Assembly: GCA_021371855.1 (NCBI GenBank)
Contig: JAJFVL010000069.1
Coordinates: 1-49,365 of the forward strand
Length of the DNA: 49,365 bases
Reading direction: 5' to 3'
Origin: Bacteroidales bacterium
Lineage (GTDB): Bacteria; Bacteroidota; Bacteroidia; Bacteroidales; VadinHA17
Each line of letters begins with the position of its first letter. Positions within the stretch are counted from its first letter, which is position 1. Made by a program: the position numbers and the translations under genes. Shown here piece by piece: positions 1 through 8,480 of the stretch. The notes under the pieces are model-generated. The model was not told the DNA's origin, searched no databases, and was given only the letters and a program-made list of their open reading frames with translations.

Positions 1-3000
1 TGGCAGTATTGCTGTTTGTCCATGAATAGCTCACTGTGCCCAATCCGGTGTTCGTAGTGGTGAAGTTTACTGTTCCTGTACCTCCCTTGCATACATATAC
101 ATCAGCAGGTAAATTCACCTGACCCGTCGGGTTAACCGTTACAGTTACCGTGAAGGTCGAACCGGTGCAGGATGCAGTAACAGGTGTAACTGTATAAGTT
201 GCTGTTGCAGTGGCGCTTGTTGTATTTGTAAGAGTCTGGCTGATGCTTGCCTGTGGTACTGCCTGTGCGCTTCCCCCGGTAATTGCTCCTGCAGGAGCAA
301 TAACAGGATTGGTCCAGGTATAGTTTGTGGAGGCCGGGACAACTCCGTTTGCCGGGTTGACAGGTGTAACCGAGAAGGCGGTTCCACTGCAGATAGTCGA
401 GGTCATGGCCGTTATTGCCGGCATAGGGTGAACTGTCACACTTCTTGTTATTGCAGTTCCCGGACATGCTGTTATTCCAGGACCTTCGGGTGTTATTGTG
501 TAAGTAACTGTTACATCGTCGTTATAGTTGTGGGTAAGAGTTTGGGTAAGAGCTTCTGTTTTATCACCATTGGCATCAGTAATTGATCCTCCGGCAGGAG
601 CTGATGTCCATGAATATCCCGCGGCCGGCACAGAAGCAGCAGTATAAGTGAATTTAGTACTGCTTACTGTACTGTTCAGTGTAATGGTGGCTGCTGATCC
701 GCTGCAGATTGGCTGAGTGGCAGGTACCGTTCCCGTAATATCGGGTATACCGGCAATATTAATTGTATAATTCACGGCAGGAGAGATACTATTCAGACAT
801 GCGTCAGTTACAGTTGCCAGAGTATAGGCATGAGCTCCGACGGAAAGTGCCGGAGGTGTAAGTGGTATATCCGACCCCGATGTATAACCCGTTACAGGAG
901 AACCCGGGAATCCTGTGATAGTAAGTTTATAAGGAGGCGCTCCTCCGGTAATTACAGATTTAAGAGTACTGGCTGCTCCATAACATGCGTCACCGCTCCC
1001 TGTCAGGGTTGCCCCGGTTAATTCTGCACCAACAGTCACGGTAATACTTGTACCGACTGATTGAGCCGGACATCCGAAGTTGTCGGTAACAGAGGTAAGT
1101 GCATAAACATAAGTGCCGGTTGTAAGATTGCCTGTACTCTGGTTTGTACCGCTTACATAGTTGGTCCAGGGTGCCTGCGCTGCACCATCTTTGGTGTAAT
1201 TCACTGTAAATGGTGAAGTACCGCCGGCCATTACGGCATTAATGTCGGCGGCTGAATTATTACATATACTTATATTGTCATGCAACTGGGCAAGTGTGAA
1301 TTGCGGATGAACAGTTACCAGCAGATTTGAAGGGGTACCGGTACATGTCCCGTATGTCGGAGTGATCACATAAGTAACAACTACATCTGAAGAGTTTGTA
1401 TTAATCAACGATTCATTTATTGAAGCAGTTGTTCCCGATCCTGCAGGATTTGATATCCCTGCAACGACAGCTCTTGACCATGCAAAGGTACATCCGGCTG
1501 TCGAGCTTGTTGCTGTGTATCCGAGTGCGGCATTGCTGCATATTGTTTTTGTCAGGGCGCTGTTTATCACCGCTGTGGGATTCACTGTTATTGTGAATGT
1601 CTTTGTTGATCCTGAGCAACCTGTACCTCCGTTGGTAAAAGTTGGTGTTACAACAATGGTACCGGTTACCGGACTTGTTGTGGTGTTTGTTGAAGTAAAA
1701 GAGATATCACCGTTTCCGGTTGCCGGAAGCCCGATTGAGGTGTTGGTATTGGTCCAGGAATATGTTGTCGTTCCTCCGGTATTGTTTGTCGCAAACGATA
1801 CTGCCGTCAGTGAGTTGTTGCAGACGGTCTTGTCTCCTGGGGCATTCACCTGTCCCAGCGGGTTGACTGTTATTGTAAAAGTCTTTGTGGGACCGGCACA
1901 TCCGGTTCCGCCATAGGTATAAGTCGGTGTGACAACTATCGTACCGGTTATGGGTGCTGTTCCTGTATTGGTTGTTGTAAATGAAATATTCCCGGAGCCG
2001 GTCGCTCCAAGGCCGATGGAAGTGTTTGTGTTTGTCCAGGAATATGATGTAACTCCGGCCCCTCCATTGTTTGTTGAAAAGGTGACTGATGCTGTCGATC
2101 CCTTGCAAATCGCCTGATTAGCAGGCAGGTCAACCTGCCCTGTAGGATTGACATATATTTTAAATGTCTTCGTTGGTCCTGCACAGCTTGTTCCTCCGTT
2201 GGCAAAGGTTGGCGTGACGACAATGGTTCCGGAGATGGGGGTTGTTCCGGTATTGGTTGCTGTAAATGAAATATTTCCGGAGCCGGAAGCTGGCAACCCG
2301 ATACCGGTATTTGTGTTGGTCCATGTATAGGTTGTCGAGCCGCCGCTGTTCCCCGTAGCAAAATTGACAGCTCCTGTAGTATTATTACAAACATAGAGAT
2401 CAGCAGGCTGATTTACCTGTCCTGTGGGGTTAACTGTAATTGTGAATGTCTGCGCCGTTCCGGCACAACTTTTTGATCCGTTTACAAATGTCGGGGTTAC
2501 TGTAACAGTGGCAGTTATGGGTGAAGTAGTTGAATTTGTCGCCGTGAATGAGGGTATATTGCCCGAACCGCTGGCACCAAGCCCTATGCTTGTTGTATTG
2601 TTGGTCCATGCATAAGATGTTGTTCCTCCGGTGCGGGTTGTAGTAAAGTTGACGGCAGCGGTTGCATCTCCGTTACAAACTACCTGGTCGGAAGGATCAA
2701 CAACCTGCCCGAGAGGATTAACGGTAATGGTAAATGTTTTGGAAGTTCCGGGGCAGCTAACCCCTCCATTTGTATATGTGGGTGTAACTGTTATTGTCCC
2801 TGAAATAGGAGAATCCCCTGTATTGGTTGCAGTGAAAGAAATATTCCCCGAGCCGCTGGCAGGTCCTATGCCGGTATTGCTGTTTGTCCATGCATAAGTT
2901 CGCGTACCTCCTGTATTAATGGTTGAGAATGCCACTGCTGCTGTGCTTCCCCTGCAAACAACCAGATCTGCCGGTTGATTTACCTGTCCTGTCGGATTGA

Positions 3001-5743
3001 CATAAATATAGAAAGTCTTGGTTGGACCTGTACAGCTGACAGATCCATTTGTGTATGTAGGAGTTACAACTATGGTAGCAGTTACCCTTGCTGTTCCTGT
3101 ATTGACTGCCGTAAATGAATCAATGTTCCCGGTACCGCTTGATGCAAGACCAATAGATGTTGTATTATTTGTCCAGGAATATGTTGTTGTTCCATCTGTT
3201 CTGTTTGTTGAGAAATTAATTGCTGTTGTCGGATTTCCGTTGCAGACTGTCTGGTTCGATGGAGTGTTGACCTGGCCTGAAGGGTTAACTTTTATTGTAA
3301 AAGTCTGAGCTGTTCCTGCACAACCGACACCGTTATTTGTGAAGGTCGGTGTCACAGTTATTGTGGCAGTTACCTGTGCATTAGTTGTATTGGCAGCAGC
3401 AAATGATGCAATATTCCCGGTTCCATTTGCGGCAAGATTTATTGAAGTATTGTCGTTTGTCCACGAATAAGTGGTGGTACCTCCTGTGTTCCCTGTCGAA
3501 AAATTTATTGCGGTTGTAGCACCGCTGTTGCATACAACCTGATCAGTCGGGTCATTTACCTGTCCTGCCGGATTGACAGTTACGGTTAATGTGAATGGAG
3601 TGCCGGGGCAACCGTTAATGCTGGGTGTTATGATGTAATCAACATTAACAGGAGCTGTGGTGGTATTATCGAGCGACTCATCGATAAGGGCTGTTGTTCC
3701 GCTTCCGGCAGCATTTGATATACCAGTAACCACTGCTCTTGTCCAGGCAAAGGTACATCCGGCTGTAGCGCTTGTGGCAGTATACCCAAGGGCTGTAACA
3801 TCGCAAACAGTTTTTGTGTTTGAGCTGTTGACCGTGACAATAGGATTAAGATTGGTGGTAAATGTCTGGCTGGCCGATGTACATACAGGAGTTGTCGTGT
3901 ACCGGTTAACAATGCTTACAGTTTGTGATCCGACAGCATTGTTGGCAGTAACGGTTATCTGCTTTGTCCCCTGCCCTGCAGTGATGGTCCAACCCGAAGG
4001 TACTGTCCAGAAATATTCGGTGGCCCCTCCGTAAGTCATAACCGGAGGATCTGCCGTAACAGAAAAAATGTTACTTGTGGAATTTCTGCATACCTGGGTC
4101 GGCCCTGAGATTGCACCGGGTTGAGAAAGGTCTTCACGTATGGTAAGAGTAACCTTGGTGGAAGGGCTCATACATCCGATACCTGTTGAAGACTGGTCGG
4201 TGACCCAGAAATTATAAATACCGGGGTCGGTGTTTGTTGTTGCAAAAGATGTACTGGTTCCGACAACTGTTGCCAGCGCTGCATCGGAATACCATCTTAT
4301 TGTTCCGACAGGTGTGCTTGTAACATAAAGAGTTCTGTCATCTCCATAACATATTGTTTTGTTTGCAACAGTAGGTGCAGGAGGCGATGCCACAACATAT
4401 ATTACTATTGAATCATATACTGCACTGCCATCCCACTCATTTGCAGAACTTGAATATGGGTTACATTTGTTCCAGTCTTTAAAATAGACATGCATTTTTT
4501 CTTTTGCCTTACATGTGGCCGGAATTGTAATAACATCACTCAGGGTATGAGGATTTGTTATAGGGTTCATTCCAGCTGTCGGTATATTAATAACCGGGGT
4601 ATAATGACCGGCGCTTGTATTGGCGGTACCGGGGTATGTTCCGGTAATGGCAACATCCCCGGTGATAGTGTTCTCAACAGCCAGTGAGTTGGGATTGGCA
4701 CCGTAAACAAACTGAATATTCCTGTCGCTGGAATTCATTTCCCCGGGAGGATAAGTTTTGAAAGTCTGATCACAATCCCAGATACCGGCATCACGTAATC
4801 TGATAAGAGTTTCGTTTCCTGCACAGACCTTTATTGTATCAGGGCTGCTGTCGGCGTTATTTACTAAAAGCTGCAAACCATTCCCATCCGGGTCATAGTC
4901 ACGACCTGCCAAAAGAACATCCTTGGTTTCAGTCTGAGCCCCGACTGAAGCACAAGCCCCAGGGTTTGTTATTGTCAACCTAGCTTTCCTGTAACATGAA
5001 TCATGTACTGTATAGGTATGTTGAATACCAAGACTTTCCCATCCGGGAAGAAGCACTCCTCCGGGGCCATCGTTATCATAAGTTGAAGTGTAAGTATAAT
5101 TGGTTGCCGGCAGTCCGTCTCCCCATGAAATTGTAAAAGTGGCACCTGTTAATACGTTTGAATATTTTCCATCATATCCGCTATATGTATGTAGGGTATA
5201 AGTCTTTGTAGCGCCATCTCCATTCACACACCGGTCAGTATTATTAAAACCTGTCTCTACATATATTGAGGGACATAAGAGGGTTTTTTGTATTATTTTA
5301 CTCACAGTAGTTAATGCCCCTGTAGAAATATCTTCCGCAACAACAAAAATTGTATATGTGTAATTAGGAGTCAAATTAGCTAATTCTCCGTATATTCTAG
5401 TTGTATAATTAGTCCCAGCAATACCTGAATATGTTATCTTATCGTTAGCTACTATTGAACCGGCTGGTAAAGTGAGAGTTCCCCAGCTCTTTACAACATT
5501 GTTTGTAGGAGTTAAAGCACTTTGATCACCTGGAAATAAAGCATAATATACGTTACTATTGCTATCAAGATTAAATGTAAAACCAAAACTCATTGGATAA
5601 GAAACTAAGGTCGGACCTGCATTCCAAACTGGTTGAGCGAATGTGCTTACTATTGTTAAAACAGAAAAAGAAAACAGGGTAAATAATTTTCTTGCTTTTA
5701 TCTTAAGCATACTTTTAATTTCTGAAGTAGTTGACGTTGCCAT
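1..5743 (-). CDS. Giant secreted PKD-like repeat protein, N-terminal 1914 codons (3' end outside window)
   Basis: One minus-strand frame stays open from the ATG at 5743 to the window edge, so the gene is partial. Residues 12-36 form a signal peptide (basic KIKARK, hydrophobic core, cleavage near FA/QP); the ATG at 5710 (residue 12) is an equally good start. After about 600 residues of Ig/PKD-like sequence come seven tandem units of about 95 residues (DNA period 280-289 bp, roughly 1570-3600). Each unit runs GQVNxPxDxVVCN, then TYSWTNxNTSIGL, then GNIxSFTATNT, then CxGTxKTFTITVNP. Two copies of another unit (CTFAWxRAVV) flank this block, and an isolated GQVN unit recurs near position 120. This matches the large Bacteroidota surface adhesins usually exported by T9SS with a C-terminal sorting or gliding domain. 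That C-terminus would lie left of position 1 and cannot be checked. Adhesion is an inference from architecture; the open frame and the repeats are seen directly. Confidence 0.88.
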   Translation of the reverse strand, partial: MATSTTSEIKSMLKIKARKLFTLFSFSVLTIVSTFAQPVWNAGPTLVSYPMSFGFTFNLDSNSNVYYALFPGDQSALTPTNNVVKSWGTLTLPAGSIVANDKITYSGIAGTNYTTRIYGELANLTPNYTYTIFVVAEDISTGALTTVSKIIQKTLLCPSIYVETGFNNTDRCVNGDGATKTYTLHTYSGYDGKYSNVLTGATFTISWGDGLPATNYTYTSTYDNDGPGGVLLPGWESLGIQHTYTVHDSCYRKARLTITNPGACASVGAQTETKDVLLAGRDYDPDGNGLQLLVNNADSSPDTIKVCAGNETLIRLRDAGIWDCDQTFKTYPPGEMNSSDRNIQFVYGANPNSLAVENTITGDVAITGTYPGTANTSAGHYTPVINIPTAGMNPITNPHTLSDVITIPATCKAKEKMHVYFKDWNKCNPYSSSANEWDGSAVYDSIVIYVVASPPAPTVANKTICYGDDRTLYVTSTPVGTIRWYSDAALATVVGTSTSFATTNTDPGIYNFWVTDQSSTGIGCMSPSTKVTLTIREDLSQPGAISGPTQVCRNSTSNIFSVTADPPVMTYGGATEYFWTVPSGWTITAGQGTKQITVTANNAVGSQTVSIVNRYTTTPVCTSASQTFTTNLNPIVTVNSSNTKTVCDVTALGYTATSATAGCTFAWTRAVVTGISNAAGSGTTALIDESLDNTTTAPVNVDYIITPSINGCPGTPFTLTVTVNPAGQVNDPTDQVVCNSGATTAINFSTGNTGGTTTYSWTNDNTSINLAANGTGNIASFAAANTTNAQVTATITVTPTFTNNGVGCAGTAQTFTIKVNPSGQVNTPSNQTVCNGNPTTAINFSTNRTDGTTTYSWTNNTTSIGLASSGTGNIDSFTAVNTGTARVTATIVVTPTYTNGSVSCTGPTKTFYIYVNPTGQVNQPADLVVCRGSTAAVAFSTINTGGTRTYAWTNSNTGIGPASGSGNISFTATNTGDSPISGTITVTPTYTNGGVSCPGTSKTFTITVNPLGQVVDPSDQVVCNGDATAAVNFTTTRTGGTTSYAWTNNTTSIGLGASGSGNIPSFTATNSTTSPITATVTVTPTFVNGSKSCAGTAQTFTITVNPTGQVNQPADLYVCNNTTGAVNFATGNSGGSTTYTWTNTNTGIGLPASGSGNISFTATNTGTTPISGTIVVTPTFANGGTSCAGPTKTFKIYVNPTGQVDLPANQAICKGSTASVTFSTNNGGAGVTSYSWTNTNTSIGLGATGSGNISFTTTNTGTAPITGTIVVTPTYTYGGTGCAGPTKTFTITVNPLGQVNAPGDKTVCNNSLTAVSFATNNTGGTTTYSWTNTNTSIGLPATGNGDISFTSTNTTTSPVTGTIVVTPTFTNGGTGCSGSTKTFTITVNPTAVINSALTKTICSNAALGYTATSSTAGCTFAWSRAVVAGISNPAGSGTTASINESLINTNSSDVVVTYVITPTYGTCTGTPSNLLVTVHPQFTLAQLHDNISICNNSAADINAVMAGGTSPFTVNYTKDGAAQAPWTNYVSGTNQSTGNLTTGTYVYALTSVTDNFGCPAQSVGTSITVTVGAELTGATLTGSGDACYGAASTLKSVITGGAPPYKLTITGFPGSPVTGYTSGSDIPLTPPALSVGAHAYTLATVTDACLNSISPAVNYTINIAGIPDITGTVPATQPICSGSAATITLNSTVSSTKFTYTAASVPAAGYSWTSAPAGGSITDANGDKTEALTQTLTHNYNDDVTVTYTITPEGPGITACPGTAITRSVTVHPMPAITAMTSTICSGTAFSVTPVNPANGVVPASTNYTWTNPVIAPAGAITGGSAQAVPQASISQTLTNTTSATATATYTVTPVTASCTGSTFTVTVTVNPTGQVNLPADVYVCKGGTGTVNFTTTNTGLGTVSYSWTNSNTA
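1570..3600 (-). repeat. Seven tandem ~285-bp coding repeats (PKD-like units)
   Basis: The segment coding for GQV-N-x-P recurs near 3558, 3270, 2981, 2701, 2414, 2131 and 1848 on the minus strand, giving a period of 280-289 bp, or about 95 residues. Copies differ mostly at synonymous and surface positions, and each keeps a cysteine near its start and another near its end, which could form a disulphide. In-frame period and divergence suggest an older expansion, not a recent slippage event. Copy number may vary between strains by recombination. Confidence 0.85.
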
Positions 5744-5862
5744 GTCAGTTGTTTTGGTTATAATAAAAACAATAGCTATTACAGCTAGAATGAAGACTAC
5801 AAGATAATAAAAAAGGTTGCACGATGATTGCTAAACAAAATTGGTAAACGGGGAGGGGATTT

Positions 5863-6111
5863 TACGGTGCGACGGTACGACGGTCCCGACGATCCCTCAT
5901 ACTTCGTGATGTCGGGATTTCGGCTTCGCCTCAATGCGACGGTATGACGGTGCGAGGGTACGAGGGTGCGACGGTTATATGTTTCTTACCTTCGAACCAT
6001 CAAACCATCGAACCGTTGAACCATTGATTTTTCTTACCGTCGAACCATCGAACCGTCGAACCATTGATTTTTCTTACCGTTGAACCGTCGAACCATTGAA
6101 CCGTCAAACCG
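5863..6111. repeat. Degenerate 8-bp tandem array with inverted arms and hairpin core, left of the S23 gene
   Basis: Left arm, 5863-5985: units such as GGTGCGAC, GGTACGAC, GGTACGAG. Right arm, 5990-6111: CGAACCAT, CAAACCAT, TGAACCGT, whose complements (GGTTCGAT, GGTTTGAT) share the same GG-first 8-bp consensus. The arms are separated by a short TATATGTTTCTTACC segment, so they face each other and could form an imperfect foldback. A 57-bp hairpin core (5884-5940) interrupts the left arm. No gene is supported in the 449 bp between the giant protein and the S23 gene. Confidence 0.85.
5884..5940. repeat. 57-bp double-hairpin core, copy 1
   Basis: TCCCGAC (5884-5890) pairs with GTCGGGA (5911-5917). 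Further inside, GATCCC faces GTGAT with one mismatch. A second small hairpin, GGC-TTC-GCC, follows. The copy is identical to the one at 6569-6625, and variants occur at 8270, 44556 and 46044. Confidence 0.85.
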
Positions 6112-6141
6112 TTTATTTCATATCTTTGAATTAAGTCTATA
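6096..6141 (+). promoter_or_regulatory. Bacteroidota-type promoter for the S23 gene, inside the duplicated segment
   Basis: TATCTTTG at 6121-6128 matches the Bacteroidota -7 box TAnnTTTG exactly. A TTG at 6096-6098 lies 22 bp upstream, slightly wider than the usual 19-21. Initiation would fall near 6135, leaving a leader of about 58 nt before the ATG at 6193. The 30-bp stretch 6112-6141 recurs without change at 6901-6930. Confidence 0.5.
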
Positions 6142-6192
6142 TGCGTGGAATCGTATAGTCTAATTATCAAGTTTAACTAAAATCGCTGCATT

Positions 6193-6549
6193 ATGGGAAA
6201 TTTTCAAGAACTTAGGGTTTGGCAACTTGCCAAAGATCTTGCTGTTAAAATCTACAGACTCACAAAAACACCTGGCCTTTCAAAAGACTACGGACTTAAA
6301 GATCAGATACAAAGATCTGCCGTCAGTATTCCTGCAAATATTGCTGAGGGAGACGAATTGGATACAAATAAACAATCAGTCAGACATTTTTATATTGCTA
6401 AGGGTTCTGTAGCTGAATTGCAAACTCTTTTGATTATATCAAACGAGATTGATTATATCGATAAACAATCCCTGGATCTTCTTAATAATGAATGTAATAT
6501 TATTTCTGTTATGCTTAACAAACTAATTAAGGTAAGAGGAGCAGAGTGA
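6193..6549 (+). CDS. Four-helix-bundle protein of the S23 (23S rRNA intervening sequence)/Avd-like family
   Basis: 118 residues, full length for the family. Hallmarks: LRVWQLAKDLAVKIYRLT in helix 1, SIPANIAEG between helices, and the second half FYIAKGSVAELQTLL followed by a helical C-terminus ending LNKLIKVRG. The family was first found inside 23S rRNA intervening sequences; it is an oligomeric bundle of unknown biochemical role, and its relative Avd binds RNA and reverse transcriptase in diversity-generating retroelements. Here the gene is not within an rRNA gene. It stands alone between two duplicated repeat blocks that begin right after its stop codon and end just before its promoter. A deleted paralogue with the same N-terminus lies at 40961-41026, also between arrays. 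Assignment to the family is secure; a role in moving or altering the arrays is inference. Confidence 0.92.
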   Translation: MGNFQELRVWQLAKDLAVKIYRLTKTPGLSKDYGLKDQIQRSAVSIPANIAEGDELDTNKQSVRHFYIAKGSVAELQTLLIISNEIDYIDKQSLDLLNNECNIISVMLNKLIKVRGAE

Positions 6550-6900
6550 TGGGGTGAGGGTGCGAGGGTCCCGACGATCCCTCATACTTCGTGATGTCGG
6601 GATTTCGGCTTCGCCTCAATGCGACGGTATGACGGTGCGAGGGTACGACGGTGCGACGGTGCGAGGGTACGACGGTGCGACGGTGAAAGGGTGCGATGGT
6701 ACGACGGTGCGAGGGTACGACGGTGCGATGGTATGACGGCGCGACGGTATGACGGCGCGACGGTTATATGTTTCTTACCTTCGAACCATCAAACCATCGA
6801 ACCGTCGAACCATTTATTTTTCTTACCGTCAAACCTTCGAACCGTCGAACCATTTATTTTTCTTACCGTCGAACCATTGATTTTTCTTACCGTCAAACCA
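6550..6900. repeat. Degenerate 8-bp tandem array with inverted arms and hairpin core, right of the S23 gene
   Basis: Direct duplicate of the block at 5863-6111, with a much longer left arm (about 200 bp of GGTGCGAC / GGTACGAG / GGTATGAC units after the core) and a right arm of CGAACCAT-type units broken by repeated TTATTTTTCTTACC segments. The array starts at the base after the S23 stop codon. The difference in length between the two blocks shows that unit number changes. Apparent reading frames here (repeating RGYDGATV on the plus strand) are the repeat itself. Confidence 0.85.
6569..6625. repeat. 57-bp double-hairpin core, copy 2
   Basis: Identical over 57 bp to copy 1: TCCCGAC at 6569-6575, GTCGGGA at 6596-6602, then GGC-TTC-GCC. 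It lies 19 bp downstream of the S23 stop codon. Confidence 0.85.
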
Positions 6901-6930
6901 TTTATTTCATATCTTTGAATTAAGTCTATA
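6901..6930 (+). repeat. Second copy of the 30-bp S23 promoter segment
   Basis: Matches 6112-6141 in all 30 bases, including the -7 box TATCTTTG (6910-6917), and marks the right border of the duplication. At this site the box would drive transcription antisense to the 3' end of the convergent Fic gene. Beyond position 6930 the two flanks diverge. Confidence 0.85.
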
Positions 6931-6987
6931 AGACATTTCACTTTTCAATTTTTCGTTGTGTGCTGCCCAATTTTTGCCGGTTTTTGT

Positions 6988-7869
6988 TTAATCATTTTCT
7001 TCGTAGTAATAGGAGTAATCAATACCTTTCATAAACATTTCACGGTCATTTATTTTGGTGGTGAGTGCATTTTCCAAAAGTGTTTTTAGAACACTGCCTT
7101 TTGTTGGACTTAACATCATTGCGTTCATATAATCCCGCTTACTTATTTTGCTCCAATCGACGCTTTTTTTCAGGCGTTTTTTTAGCATCAAATCCAACCA
7201 CATCCGGGCGCTTCTGCCGTTGCCTTCCATAAAGGGGTGTGCAATGTTCATTTCTACATATTTGTTGACAATTTCGTCAAAAGTAGTTTCGGGCAATGCT
7301 TCTATTTGCTTTAAAGTGTCGCCTAAAAAGTGTGATACTGCAAATTGAAAACCACCTTTTGAAATATTTTTTTGTCTGATTTGTCCCGCAAAATCATACA
7401 ATCCTCCAAACAAATAAGCATGTATTTGTTGCAAACCTTTGGTTGTGCCAACTTCTATGCTGTTGATAAAAGAACTTTCAAACAAGGCATACGCTTTTAT
7501 TTTGCTTTTTCCGTCTATACTTTCATCGCTGTATGTGAACCATTCTATAAAACGGTTTGCCTTTTTACCCGGGAATTTCTTACCTAAGGCAATAATACCG
7601 TTGTAATCCAACATATCGGTCAAATATCGTTTTCCGTCATTTGCTAAAAGTTTCAGTTGGGTAGTGGCACTAACCAACTCGTTGTTTTCTTTTTTCAATT
7701 TGGCCTTAAGATATTTCCAATAGTTACGGGTTTTGGTGTAGTCGTCCTGGTTGTTTAGTGCAGCTACAATATCCAACACACTAAACCACCACTTGGTGTT
7801 TTGCTCGTCCCAAACGGCTCTCACTTCACGGTCGTCAAAAAAACGTATGGATATTTTTGCACTATTCAT
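6988..7869 (-). CDS. Bro-N/Fic-domain protein (putative AMPylase)
   Basis: 293 residues. Residues 1-110 resemble the Bro-N/DinD-like N-terminal domain (RFFDDREVRAVWDEQ, then WWFSVLDIVAAL). Residues about 140-240 are a Fic domain with the core motif HPFMEGNGR at 211-219, which supplies the catalytic histidine, the anion-binding turn and the arginine. Active Fic proteins usually transfer AMP from ATP to hydroxyl side chains of target proteins. I see no exact (S/T)xxxE(G/N) inhibitory motif; SFINSIE near residues 133-139 is the nearest, and no small antitoxin gene is adjacent. It is convergent with the S23 locus and its stop lies about 57 bp beyond the duplicated repeat border. It is probably an accessory stress or toxin-like gene; the target is unknown. 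Confidence 0.85.
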   Translation of the reverse strand: MNSAKISIRFFDDREVRAVWDEQNTKWWFSVLDIVAALNNQDDYTKTRNYWKYLKAKLKKENNELVSATTQLKLLANDGKRYLTDMLDYNGIIALGKKFPGKKANRFIEWFTYSDESIDGKSKIKAYALFESSFINSIEVGTTKGLQQIHAYLFGGLYDFAGQIRQKNISKGGFQFAVSHFLGDTLKQIEALPETTFDEIVNKYVEMNIAHPFMEGNGRSARMWLDLMLKKRLKKSVDWSKISKRDYMNAMMLSPTKGSVLKTLLENALTTKINDREMFMKGIDYSYYYEEND

Positions 7870-7952
7870 ATGAATGCTATCTATTCTGGTCTCTCAGTAA
7901 TTATCCGTTTAAAGTTATAATATTTTTTGTCTTGTAGTTGCTGCCCACCAAT

Positions 7953-8003
7953 TACAAATTACCAATCACCAGTCACCTTGCCCATGGTCACAAGTAACCC
8001 CCT
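7953..8003. repeat. Short degenerate 7-bp array
   Basis: Read on the minus strand, units run GGTGACT, GGTGATT, GGTAATT, TGTAATT. The array overlaps the last codons of the VanZ remnant (…KVTGDW stop). Confidence 0.5.
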
Positions 8004-8127
8004 TCCCAGCCCCAGTCCCGTCATATTCGACAGCCAATCCATGATGTTGAACGAACGGGAAGGAAACCACAGTTGAACCACCTCCGACACTGTGGCCAGC
8101 AATACCATGAGAAGGAAGAATTTCTGA
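7959..8127 (-). pseudogene. VanZ-like family remnant (C-terminal part only)
   Basis: The minus-strand frame reads LLATVSEVVQLWFPSR then SFNIMDWLSNMTGLGLG. This is the pattern of the last helices of VanZ-like membrane proteins (E-xx-Q-x-F/W-xx-R-x-F-xx-D-x-xx-N-xx-G). Only about 55 codons remain. Upstream, the frame runs into the degenerate array at 8135-8455, so the N-terminal two thirds are missing; downstream, it ends in a 7-bp array. Family assignment rests on one conserved block. Confidence 0.6.
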
Positions 8128-8134
8128 GATGGCG

Positions 8135-8455
8135 CTAACGTGCGACAGATTGAGAGAGTGACAGGGCAAAGGCGCAATGGAGAAAGAGCGAATGGGGCAG
8201 AACGGCGCAATGGCGCAAAGGCGTAACGGCGCAACGGCGAAAGAGCGAAAGGGCGAAACGGCGCAACGGTCCCGACGATCCCTCATGCATCGGGATGCCG
8301 GGATTTAGGCTGCGCCTCAATGCGATGGTGCTATAGGAAATATATTTCTTCCCGTTGAGCCGTTGAACCGTTATGCCGTTGTGCCGTTCTTCAGTTGAGC
8401 CGTTGAACCGTTGAGCCGTTGAGCCGTTGAGCCGTTGAACCGTTATGCCGGATGG
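8135..8455. repeat. Degenerate 8-bp array with inverted arms and hairpin core
   Basis: Left arm units AACGGCGC, AACGGCGA, AAGAGCGA up to 8270. Then a variant core (8270-8325), TATATTTCTTCCC as centre, and a right arm of GTTGAGCC, GTTGAACC, GTTATGCC units up to 8455. The complement of the right arm reads GGCTCAAC, GGTTCAAC, GGCATAAC, the same 8-bp consensus as the left arm. The order (arm, core, short arm, T-rich centre, opposite arm) is the same as beside the S23 gene. Confidence 0.8.
8270..8325. repeat. Double-hairpin core, copy 3 (variant)
   Basis: TCCCGAC (8270-8276) faces GCCGGGA (8297-8303) with one mismatch, and the inner ATCCC pairs with GGGAT. The second hairpin is GGC-TGC-GCC, whose stem is kept while its loop differs from the other copies. 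Confidence 0.75.
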
Positions 8456-8480
8456 AACCCACACATTTGATAATTATATT
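8451..8480. repeat. Half copy of a dispersed GATGGAACC inverted-repeat element
   Basis: Begins GATGGAACCCACACAT and continues into AATTATATT, matching the left half of the elements at 9984-10058 (complement) and 15104-15203. The matching right half (CAATCATGTGGGTTT) is not found downstream. Confidence 0.5.

Noticed and set aside
132..4687. Several plus- and minus-strand frames of 60-150 codons within the giant gene
   Set aside because: All lie in other frames of the long continuous minus-strand frame and mirror its repeats.
6193..6549. S23 gene as part of a complete diversity-generating retroelement
   Set aside because: No reverse transcriptase and no template/variable repeat pair with adenine-specific changes are visible in the window; the array variation is not limited to A positions.
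5863..6900. CRISPR array
   Set aside because: Repeat unit is only 8 bp and degenerate, there are no 30-40-bp unique spacers, and no cas genes are present.
6554..6918. Plus-strand reading frames with repeated RGYDGATV or RRCDGARV
   Set aside because: They are translations of the 8-bp array in shifting frames, with no start signal or family similarity.
7959..8464. Array-derived minus-strand frames extending the VanZ remnant
   Set aside because: Upstream of about 8127 the frames are array translation (repeating RRYAFAPL or FNGSTEER); only the VanZ-like block is gene-derived.
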